DNA of 64,000 nucleotides. Origin: Pseudomonas promysalinigenes (GTDB taxonomy: Bacteria; Pseudomonadota; Gammaproteobacteria; Pseudomonadales; Pseudomonadaceae). The notes below the pieces were generated by a model. It searched no databases. It worked only from the letters and a program-made list of their open reading frames with translations, and was not told the origin of the DNA. Shown one piece after another: positions 10,252 to 18,902 of the stretch (the first letter of the stretch is position 1; every line of letters begins with the position of its first letter). The translations under genes were made by a program, and so were the position numbers. The stretch lies in contig NZ_CP077094.1 in the NCBI RefSeq assembly GCF_014269025.2, forward strand, positions 248,001 to 312,000, given 5' to 3'.

Positions 10252-10728
10252 TCAGTGACGCCAGTGGCGATGTTTGCGGTGGCCATAATGGCGGCCACGG
10301 TCATAGTGGCGACGGTCGTCGTAATCGCGACGGTAGCGACGGTCGTCGTGACGCTCGTCTCTATCGGCCTTGTTGCCCATGTAGTTACCCAGTGCACCAC
10401 CAGCACCGCCGCCAGCGGCTGCACCAATATAGCTCCCGGTGGTGCCACCGACCGAGCGGCCTACCACGTTACCCCCAGCAGCGCCCAAGGCGCCACCGAT
10501 GGCGGCCTCGCCACGCTGACGCTTGTCGGCACCCAGGGCGCCGCCGGCCGCGCCGCCCAGGCCTGCACCAATGGCACCGCCTGTGCTACCGCCGATGGAG
10601 TTGCCCACTACGGAGCCGAGTACCCCACCCAATGCGCCGCCAATGCCGGCCTCGGTGGTGCCGCCTGCCATGGCAACGCCGCTGAGCAAGCTGAAAGACA
10701 ACAACAAAATCGAGGAGTACTTCTTCAT
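10252..10728 (-). CDS. Secreted glycine-zipper protein with basic His/Arg/Asp-rich tail
   Basis: A 158-residue protein with a signal peptide (MKKYSSILLLSFSLLSGVAMA), then about 100 residues of repeated glycine-zipper motifs (GGALGGVLGSVVGNSIGG and similar) that usually insert in or span a membrane. It ends in a tail of about 35 residues rich in D, R, H and Y. No lipobox cysteine follows the signal, so it is probably a periplasmic or outer-membrane-associated protein of the SlyB/17-kDa-antigen-like kind. GAGG precedes the ATG. The function is unknown; similar proteins are usually linked to envelope stress. Confidence 0.75.
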   Translation of the reverse strand: MKKYSSILLLSFSLLSGVAMAGGTTEAGIGGALGGVLGSVVGNSIGGSTGGAIGAGLGGAAGGALGADKRQRGEAAIGGALGAAGGNVVGRSVGGTTGSYIGAAAGGGAGGALGNYMGNKADRDERHDDRRYRRDYDDRRHYDRGRHYGHRKHRHWRH

Positions 10729-10885
10729 CAAGAGAGCCTCATAGGGATGACGAGGCGAATTTGAGGCTAGCAAGGGCGGCTGGCAACGAAAATCCGACGA
10801 GTAACACGAGTTGTACACAATTCGCTAAGTTGCTGTATTTGCTATGAAACTTAATCGGTTTTCGCTTGTCAGAGGTATTTGTGAC

Positions 10886-10918
10886 AAAGCCCTGGACCTC
10901 GCGGTTCAGGGCTTTTTT
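10886..10918. terminator. Hairpin terminator downstream of the molybdopterin oxidoreductase gene
   Basis: AAAGCCCTG at 10886–10894 and CAGGGCTTTTTT at 10907–10918 form a stem with a 12-base loop. The better T tract is on the plus strand, but the hairpin lies just past the stop of the minus-strand gene and probably serves it too. Confidence 0.7.
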
Positions 10919-10940
10919 CGTTCAGGCAGGTGGCAGCGCT

Positions 10941-13286
10941 TTACAGGATTCGCCCATCGTCCCGAGCGCGTTCGAGCTTGATGGCAACGAACTTGGACGT
11001 GGGTGTATGGCTGCCGTCACCAATGCTTTCAAGCGGCACGAGCGGGTTCACTTCTGGGTAGTACGCCGCCGCTTGCCCCGCTGGAATATCGAAGGCCAGC
11101 AAAGTGAAGCCCTGCACACGGCGTACGTGCGTATCGCCCCACAACGAAACGATATCGACCTTCTGCCCCGGCTGGAAGCCCAGGCGGATGATGTCGGCCT
11201 CGTTGGCGAACAGCACTTCGCGCAGGCCGCGTACGCCACGATAGCGATCGTCCAGGCCGTAAATGGTGGTGTTGTACTGATCGTGGGAGCGCATCGACTG
11301 CATGATCAGGTCCGGCACTTGGCCGCTGGCGCGCACGCGCTCATCGAGCAAGGTGTCTGGCAGCAGGTTGGCCTTGAAGTTGGCGCGGCCCGTGGTGGTC
11401 TTCCACTGGCGGCTGGCGGCGCTGTTGCCCAGGTAGAAACCACCCGGCTGGGTCAGGCGCTGATTGAAGTCGGCAAAGCCTGCAATGGTGTCGCTGATAA
11501 GGTCGCGAATGCGCGCGTAATCGGCCACCAGCCAGTGCCAGTCCACCGGATGCTTGCCCAGCGTGGCGGCGGCAATACCGGCTACCACCGCAGGTTCCGA
11601 GCGCATCTGCGTCGACAGCGGCTTGAGCTGGCCATTGGAGGCGTGGACCATGCTGAACGAGTCTTCCACGGTGACTGCCTGGGGCCCGTCCGCCTGCAGG
11701 TCGATGTCGGTACGGCCCAGGCACGGCAGAATCAGCGCCTGCTTGCCATGGATGAGGTGGCTGCGGTTGAGCTTGGTGCTGATGTGCACGGTCAGATCGC
11801 AGTTGCGCAGGGCTTGCGCCGTGCGCTCGGTGTCCGGTGTGGCTTGGGCGAAGTTGCCGCCCAGGCCAATGAAGACCTTGGCACGGCCTTCGAGCATGGC
11901 GTGGATGGCCTCGACGGTATTGTGGCCATTGTGCCGAGGTACCGGGAAATTGAAGCGTTTCTCGATGGCATCGAGTAGGGCCGCTGGCGGGCGCTCGTTG
12001 ATGCCCATGGTGCGGTCGCCCTGCACGTTGCTGTGGCCGCGTACCGGGCACAGGCCGGCGCCTGGTACGCCGATGTTGCCGCGCAGCATCATCAGGTTGA
12101 CGATTTCCTGAATGGTCGGCACTGAATGGCGGTGCTGGGTGATGCCCATCGCCCAGCACATGATTACCCGTTTGCCACGGCAATACATGCGCGCCGCCAG
12201 CTCGATGTCGGCCAGCGGCAGCCCGGACTGTTCCTGGATGTGGTCCCAGCTGGTGGCATCCACCGCTGCCAGGTACTGGTCCACCCCATGGCCATGCTCG
12301 GCGATGAACACATGGTCGAACACCGCCGGCTCGCCCTTGGCCTGGGCTTCGCGCTCCCACTGCAGGACGAACTTGGCCATGCCTCGCAATAGCGCCATGT
12401 CGCCGCCCAATGCCGGGCGGAAGAAGGCTGTATTGGTCGGGCGGTCGCTGTTGGTCAGCATTTCCAGCGGGTTTTGCGGATGCTGGAAGCGCTCCAGCCC
12501 ACGCTCCTTGAGTGGGTTGACGCACACCACCTGAGCGCCGCGTTTCACTGCGTCACGGAGTGGGTCGAGCATCCGCGGGTGATTGGTGCCTGGGTTCTGG
12601 CCCCAGACGAAAATAGCATCGGCATGCTCGAAATCATCATAGGTAACGGTGCCTTTGCCCACGCCCACGCTCTGGCCCAGGGCCACACCGCTGGCTTCAT
12701 GGCACATGTTCGAGCAGTCTGGGAAGTTGTTGGTACCGTAGGCGCGCACGAACAACTGGTAGAGAAACGCCGCTTCGTTGCTCGCGCGGCCAGAGGTATA
12801 GAACTCGGCCTGGTCTGCGCTGGCCAGTTTATTCAGCTCACGGGCGACCAACGCAAAGGCGGCCTCCCAGGTGATCGGCTGGTAGCGATCGCTTTTGGGG
12901 TCGTAGACCATTGGCTCGGTCAGGCGGCCCTGGTACTCCAGCCAGTAGTCACTCTGCTCAAGCAAAGCGCTGACGCTATAGCGGGCGAAGAACGCTGCGT
13001 CGACACGGCGTTTGGTCGCCTCCCAGTTGACCGCTTTGGCGCCGTTCTCGCAGAACTTGACCATGCCGCTTTCCGGCGAATCGCCCCAGGCGCAACCGGG
13101 GCAGTCGAAGCCCCCGTTCTGGTTGGTCTTGAGCAGGGCGCGGATGTTCTTCAGCGCATTGTCGCTGCCGACCCAGGCCTTGGCCACGCTACGCAGCGCG
13201 CCCCAGCCACCGGCGGGGCCGTGGTAGGGCTTGTAGCGAGGAGGGGAGGCTGGGGCGTTGTCAGGTAGTTGCTGGTACGAGGTCAC
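10941..13286 (-). CDS. FdhF/YdeP-family molybdopterin oxidoreductase
   Basis: A 781-residue protein. Near residue 60 it has GFDCPGCAWGD, with a further Cys in MVKFCENGAKAVNW, as found in YdeP-type oxidoreductases. The molybdopterin domain is seen in TSGRASNEAAFLYQLFVRAYGTNN, FVWGQNPGTNHPRM, GIPGAG-like GNIGVPGAGLCPVRGHSNVQG and a C-terminal dinucleotide-binding part (MRSHDQYNTTIYGLDDRYRG). It belongs to the formate-dehydrogenase alpha-subunit-like family, but the true substrate is unknown. No electron-transfer subunit is encoded nearby. The fdhD gene lies five bases upstream in the same operon, which fits a need for sulfurated cofactor. Confidence 0.88.
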   Translation of the reverse strand: MTSYQQLPDNAPASPPRYKPYHGPAGGWGALRSVAKAWVGSDNALKNIRALLKTNQNGGFDCPGCAWGDSPESGMVKFCENGAKAVNWEATKRRVDAAFFARYSVSALLEQSDYWLEYQGRLTEPMVYDPKSDRYQPITWEAAFALVARELNKLASADQAEFYTSGRASNEAAFLYQLFVRAYGTNNFPDCSNMCHEASGVALGQSVGVGKGTVTYDDFEHADAIFVWGQNPGTNHPRMLDPLRDAVKRGAQVVCVNPLKERGLERFQHPQNPLEMLTNSDRPTNTAFFRPALGGDMALLRGMAKFVLQWEREAQAKGEPAVFDHVFIAEHGHGVDQYLAAVDATSWDHIQEQSGLPLADIELAARMYCRGKRVIMCWAMGITQHRHSVPTIQEIVNLMMLRGNIGVPGAGLCPVRGHSNVQGDRTMGINERPPAALLDAIEKRFNFPVPRHNGHNTVEAIHAMLEGRAKVFIGLGGNFAQATPDTERTAQALRNCDLTVHISTKLNRSHLIHGKQALILPCLGRTDIDLQADGPQAVTVEDSFSMVHASNGQLKPLSTQMRSEPAVVAGIAAATLGKHPVDWHWLVADYARIRDLISDTIAGFADFNQRLTQPGGFYLGNSAASRQWKTTTGRANFKANLLPDTLLDERVRASGQVPDLIMQSMRSHDQYNTTIYGLDDRYRGVRGLREVLFANEADIIRLGFQPGQKVDIVSLWGDTHVRRVQGFTLLAFDIPAGQAAAYYPEVNPLVPLESIGDGSHTPTSKFVAIKLERARDDGRIL

Positions 13287-13291
13287 GGCTG

Positions 13292-14122
13292 TTACGACTC
13301 CGCCGCAGGGCTATAGACCCGCGGTGCACTGTGTTTGGGCAAATGAATGAGGTTGAGGTTGTGCTTGCGCGCCCATTGCAGGGCAAGGCCGGTGGGCGCC
13401 GAGAGGCTGACCAAAGTCTGGATACCGGCGCGCAGTACTTTCTGGATCAGCTCCAGGCTGCAGCGGCTGGTGACGATGGCAAGGCCCCCTTCGGTGCTGA
13501 TGCCTTGGCGCAACAGGGCGCCAATCAGCTTGTCCAGGGCGTTGTGCCGGCCGATGTCTTCGCGGCCCATCAGCAATTCGCCCTGGGCGTTCATGAACAA
13601 GGCGGCGTGTACGGCGCCGCAGTGCTGGCCCAGGGGGGTGAACGCATCGATGCGCTGGCGCAAGCCCGCCAGCCATTGTGCTGGCGGCAACCCGGCCCCA
13701 GGCAATGCGCTGAGCTCCGGCAGCGCCTGCTCCAGGGCCTCGACACCACACAGCCCGCAGCCGCTGGTGCCGGCTAGTTGGCGGCGCTGGTTCTTCAGGT
13801 TCCAGAACGCACGGCTGGAAATCTCAAGGTCTGCGTACATCGCAGAGCCACTTCCAGACAACTTGAGGTCGTAGATTTCCGCCGTGCCCTCGACGATCCC
13901 GCTGCCAACGCTGAACCCGACTGCGAAGTCCTCAAGATCGGTAGGGCTGACCAGCATGACCGCCTGGTTCAGCCCGTTGTAGGCAATGGCCAAGGCGACC
14001 TCTTCGGCCAGGGGCGTGCAGGCCCGCTCGCCATCGCTGAGCTGGACGTAGTCGTAGCTATTGCTGGCGGCGGGCAGGGCCAAAGGCGTAGAGGCCGCGC
14101 AGACAGGAGGTTTGCTTTGCAT
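13292..14122 (-). CDS. fdhD: FdhD, sulfurtransferase for formate-dehydrogenase-type enzymes
   Basis: A 276-residue protein with the FdhD landmark CGLCG (about residues 142–146), in which the two cysteines carry sulfur, and the GREDIGRHNALDKLIG segment (about 190–205). FdhD passes sulfur from a cysteine desulfurase to the molybdenum cofactor of formate-dehydrogenase-type enzymes. It is transcribed just before the oxidoreductase at 10941–13286, its likely client. Length is normal. Confidence 0.93.
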   Translation of the reverse strand: MQSKPPVCAASTPLALPAASNSYDYVQLSDGERACTPLAEEVALAIAYNGLNQAVMLVSPTDLEDFAVGFSVGSGIVEGTAEIYDLKLSGSGSAMYADLEISSRAFWNLKNQRRQLAGTSGCGLCGVEALEQALPELSALPGAGLPPAQWLAGLRQRIDAFTPLGQHCGAVHAALFMNAQGELLMGREDIGRHNALDKLIGALLRQGISTEGGLAIVTSRCSLELIQKVLRAGIQTLVSLSAPTGLALQWARKHNLNLIHLPKHSAPRVYSPAAES

Positions 14123-14300
14123 CGGGAGGCTGACTACCGGCGGTTTTTCGATAGCACCAAGCCTAGGCGTGTGGGCCGGCTGCGTCTAATCGCTAGGGTC
14201 TATGCCTTGATAGAGCGCGTCGATTGGTCGCAGTAGGGCGCAAGGGGCAATCCTGGCCTAGACTCGTGGCTTCAAGGTTTACGTCAACAAGGAGCGCGTC

Positions 14301-14741
14301 ATGAGCCTGTTCAGTTTCGTGAAGGAAGCCGGCGAGAAGTTGATCGATCTGCTGACCCCCGGCAACGCCAATGCCGAGGAGCAGTTGAAGAAACACGTGG
14401 AAAGTGTCGGCCTGGGCAACCCGAACATCACGGCCACCGTGGAGGGTGACAAAGTCATCCTCAAGGGCGAGGTAGCGAGCCAGGAGGAAAAAGAGAAGAT
14501 CATTCTCGCCGCCGGCAACATCGAAGGTGTCGCCAGCGTGGACGATCAGATCACCGTCACCGGGCCAGTGGCTCAGGCGGCACGCTTCGTCACCGTCGAG
14601 AAGGGCGATACCCTCAGCGCGATCTCCAAGCGGGTATATGGCGATGCGAACAAGTACCAGAAAATCTTCGACGCCAACAAGCCGATGCTCAAGGATGTGA
14701 ACAAGATCTACCCAGGCCAGGTGCTACGTATCCCTGACTAA
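14301..14741 (+). CDS. kbp: BON–LysM protein, Kbp/YgaU type
   Basis: A 146-residue protein with no signal peptide. A BON domain spans about residues 25–88 (VEGDKVILKGEVASQEEKEK) and a LysM domain about 96–145 (FVTVEKGDTLSAISKRVYGD … INKIYPGQVLRIPD). Length and domain order match E. coli Kbp (YgaU), a cytoplasmic potassium-binding protein. AAGGAG precedes the ATG. In pseudomonads it is usually annotated only as a LysM protein, so the potassium role is carried over from the family. Confidence 0.85.
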   Translation: MSLFSFVKEAGEKLIDLLTPGNANAEEQLKKHVESVGLGNPNITATVEGDKVILKGEVASQEEKEKIILAAGNIEGVASVDDQITVTGPVAQAARFVTVEKGDTLSAISKRVYGDANKYQKIFDANKPMLKDVNKIYPGQVLRIPD

Positions 14742-14764
14742 ACCGTGCAGCCCGGTTCGGGCTG

Positions 14765-14844
14765 TTCGCGGGTAAACCTGTTTTTACCAGTTCGGCGCAT
14801 CCTTTGAGGTGATCGCCAGCCGGTAGGCACGGGTTTACCCGCGA
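14765..14844. repeat. REP pair (inverted repeat) between kbp and yrfG
   Basis: TTCGCGGGTAAACC at 14765–14778 is the reverse complement of GGTTTACCCGCGAA at 14831–14844. This core is the well-known P. putida REP sequence, here as a divergent pair in the space between converging genes. Confidence 0.75.
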
Positions 14845-14851
14845 ATAGGTT

Positions 14852-15514
14852 TCACAGGCCTGCCAGTAAATCCCGGTAATCTTCGACCGCTGCGAACTCC
14901 TCGGTATCGCGCGGCTGCGCCTGGCTATCCGGCTGGCGCACGGCCAGCAAATGGCCTACGCCGTACTGCCGCGCGCTGCGCAGTACGCTCAGGGTGTCAT
15001 CGATGAACAGACTGCGCTGCGGGTCAAAGCCAATATCGGCCTGCAGTGCATCCCAGAACTGCGCATTCTCTTTGGGGAAGCCGTAATCGTGGGAGCTGAT
15101 CAGCCGCTCGAAGTACGCTGCCAGCTCCACTCTCTCCAGTTTCAGCGACAGCGAATCGCGGTGGGCATTGGTGATCATTATCACGCGCTTGCCAGCCTTG
15201 CCGATGGCTGCCAGGAAGGTATCGGCATCGGGCCGCAGGGCGATCAGGTCAGCGATTTCGCGTTTTAGCTCGCGAATGGGCAGGTTCAGCTCCCGGCTCC
15301 AGAAGTCCAGGCAGTACCAATTGAGCGTGCCGGCATTACGCTCGAACAGCGGCTGCAGCTCCATTTCTGCCATGGCCCGGCTGACCCCATGCAGCTCGGC
15401 ATAGCGCTGGGGCAGGTGGTCGAGCCAGAAGCGGTTGTCGTAGTGCAGGTCGAGCAGGGTGCCGTCCATGTCCAGCAGGACGGTATCGATGGCGGACCAG
15501 GGAAGAACAGGCAT
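14852..15514 (-). CDS. yrfG: YrfG, GMP/IMP nucleotidase of the HAD superfamily
   Basis: A 220-residue protein beginning MPVLPWSAIDTVLLDMDGTL. HAD motif I is DMDGTLLD (about 15–22), motif II is MITNAHRD, and motif III/IV is KENAQFW … FIDDTLSVLRSA. YrfG-type enzymes dephosphorylate purine nucleoside monophosphates in the cytoplasm. The chosen ATG gives the family length; an in-frame extension to 15682 would run into the divergent nudE gene. It shares a 64-base intergenic region with nudE, another nucleotide hydrolase. Confidence 0.87.
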   Translation of the reverse strand: MPVLPWSAIDTVLLDMDGTLLDLHYDNRFWLDHLPQRYAELHGVSRAMAEMELQPLFERNAGTLNWYCLDFWSRELNLPIRELKREIADLIALRPDADTFLAAIGKAGKRVIMITNAHRDSLSLKLERVELAAYFERLISSHDYGFPKENAQFWDALQADIGFDPQRSLFIDDTLSVLRSARQYGVGHLLAVRQPDSQAQPRDTEEFAAVEDYRDLLAGL

Positions 15515-15578
15515 GGGAAATTCTCGATCAGTCGGCAAGCCACGGTATAGTAACCCGTTCACGCCAAGGAGCTGCCCC

Positions 15579-16145
15579 ATGCGCCAGAAACCCACCGTCC
15601 TCAGCCGCGAGATCGTCGCCAGCAGCCGCCTGTTCCGGGTCGAAGCCGTGCAACTGCGCTTTAGCAACGGCACCGAGCGCACCTATGAGCGCCTGGTGGG
15701 CCGTGGCAACGGTTATGGGGCTGTGATGATAGTGGCCATGCTCGACGCCGAGCACGCGGTGTTGGTGGAGGAATACTGCGGTGGCACCGATGAGTACGAA
15801 TTGTCATTGCCCAAAGGCCTGATCGAGCCGGGTGAGGACGTGCTGGCCGCCGCCGATCGGGAACTCAAGGAAGAAGCCGGCTTCGGCGCCCGCCAACTGG
15901 AACACCTGACCGAGCTGTCCCTCTCCCCTGGCTACATGAGCCAGAAAATCCAGGTGGTGCTGGCAACCGATCTGTACGAAGAACGTTTGGAAGGGGACGA
16001 GCCGGAGCCGATGCGGGTCGACAAGGTCAACCTGCGTGAGCTGTCGGCCCTGGCCATGCACCCGCAGTTCACCGAAGGGCGCGCGCTGGCAGCGCTTTAC
16101 CTGGCCCGCGACCTGTTGATTCAGCGGGGGCTGCTGGAGGCATGA
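15579..16145 (+). CDS. nudE: NudE, ADP-compounds Nudix hydrolase
   Basis: A 188-residue protein with a complete Nudix box GLIEPGEDVLAAADRELKEE followed by AGFG (about residues 83–106), matching Gx5Ex7REUxEExGU. NudE cleaves ADP-ribose, NADH and Ap3A-like molecules. AAGGAG precedes the ATG at 15579. The stop overlaps the start of cysQ by ATGA, the usual Pseudomonas arrangement, so the two are co-translated. Confidence 0.92.
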   Translation: MRQKPTVLSREIVASSRLFRVEAVQLRFSNGTERTYERLVGRGNGYGAVMIVAMLDAEHAVLVEEYCGGTDEYELSLPKGLIEPGEDVLAAADRELKEEAGFGARQLEHLTELSLSPGYMSQKIQVVLATDLYEERLEGDEPEPMRVDKVNLRELSALAMHPQFTEGRALAALYLARDLLIQRGLLEA

Positions 16146-16960
16146 ACGATCAACAGCTGATGCACGAAGTAGTCAAACTCGCTCAACTGGCCGGGCAGGC
16201 CATCCTGCCGTTCTGGCGCGCCGACGTCGCGGTGGTCAACAAGGCCGACGATTCGCCGGTGACGGCCGCCGACCTGGCGGCACACCAGGTGATCGCCGAT
16301 GGTCTGCTGCGCTTGGCGCCGCATATTCCGGTGCTTTCCGAAGAGGACTGCGACATCCCGCTGGCCGAGCGCCAGGGCTGGAGCCGCTGGTGGCTGGTGG
16401 ACCCACTCGATGGCACCAAAGAGTTCATCGCCGGTAGCGAGGAGTTCACCGTCAACATCGCATTGATCGAAAATGGCGAGGTGGTGTTTGGCGTGGTAGC
16501 GATGCCCACCAATGGCCGCTGCTATTTCGGTGGCCGTGCGCTAGGTGCCTGGCGCCGTGACGGGGCTTGTGAAGCCGTGGCTGTTCAGGTACGCAACGGG
16601 CCGCCTGCCGACGGCCGCTTTACCGTGGTGGCCAGCCGTCGCCATTCCAGCCCACAACAAGAGGCGTTGCTGGCAGGGCTGAGCGCCGCGGTGGGCGAAC
16701 TGGAACTGGCGAACATCGGCAGTTCGCTGAAATTCTGCCTATTGGCTGAAGGCAGCGCCGATTGCTACCCGCGCCTGGCGCCGACCTCGCAATGGGACAC
16801 GGCGGCAGCGCAGGGGGTGTTGGAGGGCGCAGGTGGCGAGGTGATCGAAGTGGATGGCCAGCCTTTCCGTTACCCGCCGCGCGAGTCGCTGCTCAATCCG
16901 TTCTTCCTGGCCTTGCCTGCTCAGGCAAGCTGGCGGCAAGCATTGCTGAGCCTGATCTGA
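16142..16960 (+). CDS. cysQ: CysQ, 3'(2'),5'-bisphosphate nucleotidase
   Basis: A 272-residue inositol-monophosphatase-superfamily protein. Metal-binding motifs are SEEDCD (about 61–66), DPLDGTKEF (about 82–90) and WDTAAAQGVLEGAGG (about 215–229). CysQ removes the phosphate from PAP (adenosine 3',5'-bisphosphate), the by-product of sulfate assimilation. The overlap with nudE places both in one nucleotide-clearing operon. Length is normal. Confidence 0.93.
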   Translation: MNDQQLMHEVVKLAQLAGQAILPFWRADVAVVNKADDSPVTAADLAAHQVIADGLLRLAPHIPVLSEEDCDIPLAERQGWSRWWLVDPLDGTKEFIAGSEEFTVNIALIENGEVVFGVVAMPTNGRCYFGGRALGAWRRDGACEAVAVQVRNGPPADGRFTVVASRRHSSPQQEALLAGLSAAVGELELANIGSSLKFCLLAEGSADCYPRLAPTSQWDTAAAQGVLEGAGGEVIEVDGQPFRYPPRESLLNPFFLALPAQASWRQALLSLI

Positions 16961-17040
16961 CGGTCCTGGCTCCCGCGCGAATAGGCTGGCACAGGTAGAC
17001 AAGGCGGACACGATCACCGCGACCCTGCCGGCCGTCCTCT

Positions 17041-17496
17041 TCAGCGGTGCAGGACGTACTGCCCGCTGAAAGTGACTGCCGGTTCATCATCGCCTGCATT
17101 GCTGACCGTCGTATGCAGCGTCAGCCGTGCCCGGCCACGGCGCTGGTACATCGTCACGAATCGCTCCCAGGCCTGCTCCTCAGGTGCTGTACAGCGCGCC
17201 ACTGCTGCGCCAGTCACCGGCAGCGGATAGCTGATCTGCCCCTCTTGGATGACGATATGCCCATCGTCGATGCCCAGCTCACGCAGGCGCAGGTGCAGCC
17301 AGCCCCAGCCGGCCAGCACCGCAGCACAGTACAGGCTGCCGCCGAACATGGTGCTTTTGTGGTTGACGTTGGCCGCCAGCGGCAGCTGCAGGCGCAAGGT
17401 GTGGGCTTGCCAATCGATGACTTCCAACCCCATGTCACGGGTCAGCGGAATATCATCGTGCAGCACGGACTGCAGGTATTGGCTATCGGCACTCAT
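17041..17496 (-). CDS. YiiD-C-type hot-dog thioesterase
   Basis: A 151-residue protein beginning MSADSQYLQSVLHDDIPLTR. The hot-dog fold is recognised by NVNHKSTMFGGSLYCAAVLAGW (about residues 43–64), the motif of the YiiD C-terminal thioesterase family. The natural substrate is unknown. Its start overlaps the end of the DctD-like regulator by four bases, so it is the last gene of a tight minus-strand run that also encodes the DctB-like kinase and rmlCD. Confidence 0.8.
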   Translation of the reverse strand: MSADSQYLQSVLHDDIPLTRDMGLEVIDWQAHTLRLQLPLAANVNHKSTMFGGSLYCAAVLAGWGWLHLRLRELGIDDGHIVIQEGQISYPLPVTGAAVARCTAPEEQAWERFVTMYQRRGRARLTLHTTVSNAGDDEPAVTFSGQYVLHR

Positions 17497-18902
17497 GGGC
17501 GGTGTTCCTCGTGGTCGTCGCTGGCGCTGCTGCCGCCTTCGAAATGCAGGCCGTGCTTGCGCAGCTTGTCATGCAGGGTTTTGCGCGGGATGCCGAGCGC
17601 TTCGGCCAGGCTGCGCATGGAGCTATGGCGCTGGGCCAGTTCGGCGGCGATCAAGGAGCGTTCGAACTGCTCGACCTGTTCGCTGAGGTTGCCCAGCAGT
17701 ATTGGCGTGGCGCTGGCCGCAGGCGCTGCTGCCTGGCCATCCAGAGCCAGCTCCAGGCCCAGCGCAAAGCGCTCGGCGGCGTTTTGCAATTCGCGAACGT
17801 TGCCCGGCCAGCCGTGGCGCAGCAACATGGCCCGCTGGGCCGGTTGCAGCTCGTGTGCTGGCAGGCCGTGGCGCGCGCTGGCAGCGTCGGTGTAGTGCTG
17901 GAACAGCACCAGGATGTCATCGCCACGCTCGCGCAGCGGCGGAATACGCAGCGGCGCCACGTTCAGGCGGTAGTACAGGTCGGCGCGGAAGCGGCCTTGG
18001 TCGGCGCTGGTGCGCAAATCTTCCTTGGTGGCCGCGACCACACGGATATCCAGCGGAATGAGCTGGTTGCCGCCCAAGCGCTCGACCACCCGCTCCTGCA
18101 GCAAACGCAACAGTTTCACCTGCACATCCAGGCTCATGCTCTCGATTTCGTCGAGGAACAAGGTGCCGCCGTTGGCGAACTCGAATTTGCCAATACGTCG
18201 CTTCTGAGCGCCGGTAAAGGCCCCTGGCTCGTGGCCGAACAACTCGCTTTCCACCACCGACTCGGCCAGGGCGCCGGCATTGATGGCCACGAATGGCCCA
18301 TCGCGGCGGCTGGACAGGTCGTGCAGCGCACGGGCAACCACCTCTTTGCCGGCACCGGTTTCACCCAAAATCAAGACATCGGCACGGGTGCCTGCCAGAG
18401 CGCCGATCTGTTCGCGCAGGCGCTGCATCGACGGTGAGTGGCCAACCAGCCGGGTAGCCAACTGCTGGCGGTCGCTCAGCGCCAGGCGCAGGCTGCGGTT
18501 ATCCAGCACCAGCCGGCGTAACGCCAGGGCGCGGCGCACACTGTCGAGCATGGCATCGCTGGCGAAAGGTTTTTCCAGAAAGTCATAGGCCCCCGCACGC
18601 ATGGCCTGCACGGCCAGCGGCACATCGCCGTGGCCGGTGATCAGCAGCACCGGCAGTTCACTGTCGCGGCTGTGCAATTGCTCCAGCAGTTGCAGGCCGT
18701 CGATGCCAGGCATGCGGATATCGCTGACCACCACGCCGGGCCAATCCGGTTCTATACGTTCGGCCAGGCCCTGGGCATCGGCCAGGGCGATCACCTTCAG
18801 GCCGGCCAGGTCCAGGGTCTGGCTCAGGGCCTGGCGCAGGTGCGGGTCATCATCGACCAGGATCACCTGCGCCTGGCTGTCGATGTACGGCTCGGTCGTC
18901 AT
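17493..18902 (-). CDS. DctD-like sigma-54-dependent response regulator
   Basis: A 469-residue NtrC-family regulator. The receiver domain covers about residues 10–125, with phospho-acceptor Asp in VVSDIRMPGIDG and Lys in DFLEKPF. A central AAA+ domain follows, with Walker A GETGAGKE, the sigma-54 contact loop GAFTGA and Walker B GGTLFLDE. The C-terminal Fis-type helix-turn-helix is MRSLAEALGIPRKTLHDKLR. It activates RpoN promoters when phosphorylated by the kinase encoded just upstream (ATGA overlap). It resembles DctD, which controls C4-dicarboxylate uptake, but no transporter gene lies here, so its inducer is unknown. Confidence 0.87.
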   Translation of the reverse strand: MTTEPYIDSQAQVILVDDDPHLRQALSQTLDLAGLKVIALADAQGLAERIEPDWPGVVVSDIRMPGIDGLQLLEQLHSRDSELPVLLITGHGDVPLAVQAMRAGAYDFLEKPFASDAMLDSVRRALALRRLVLDNRSLRLALSDRQQLATRLVGHSPSMQRLREQIGALAGTRADVLILGETGAGKEVVARALHDLSSRRDGPFVAINAGALAESVVESELFGHEPGAFTGAQKRRIGKFEFANGGTLFLDEIESMSLDVQVKLLRLLQERVVERLGGNQLIPLDIRVVAATKEDLRTSADQGRFRADLYYRLNVAPLRIPPLRERGDDILVLFQHYTDAASARHGLPAHELQPAQRAMLLRHGWPGNVRELQNAAERFALGLELALDGQAAAPAASATPILLGNLSEQVEQFERSLIAAELAQRHSSMRSLAEALGIPRKTLHDKLRKHGLHFEGGSSASDDHEEHRP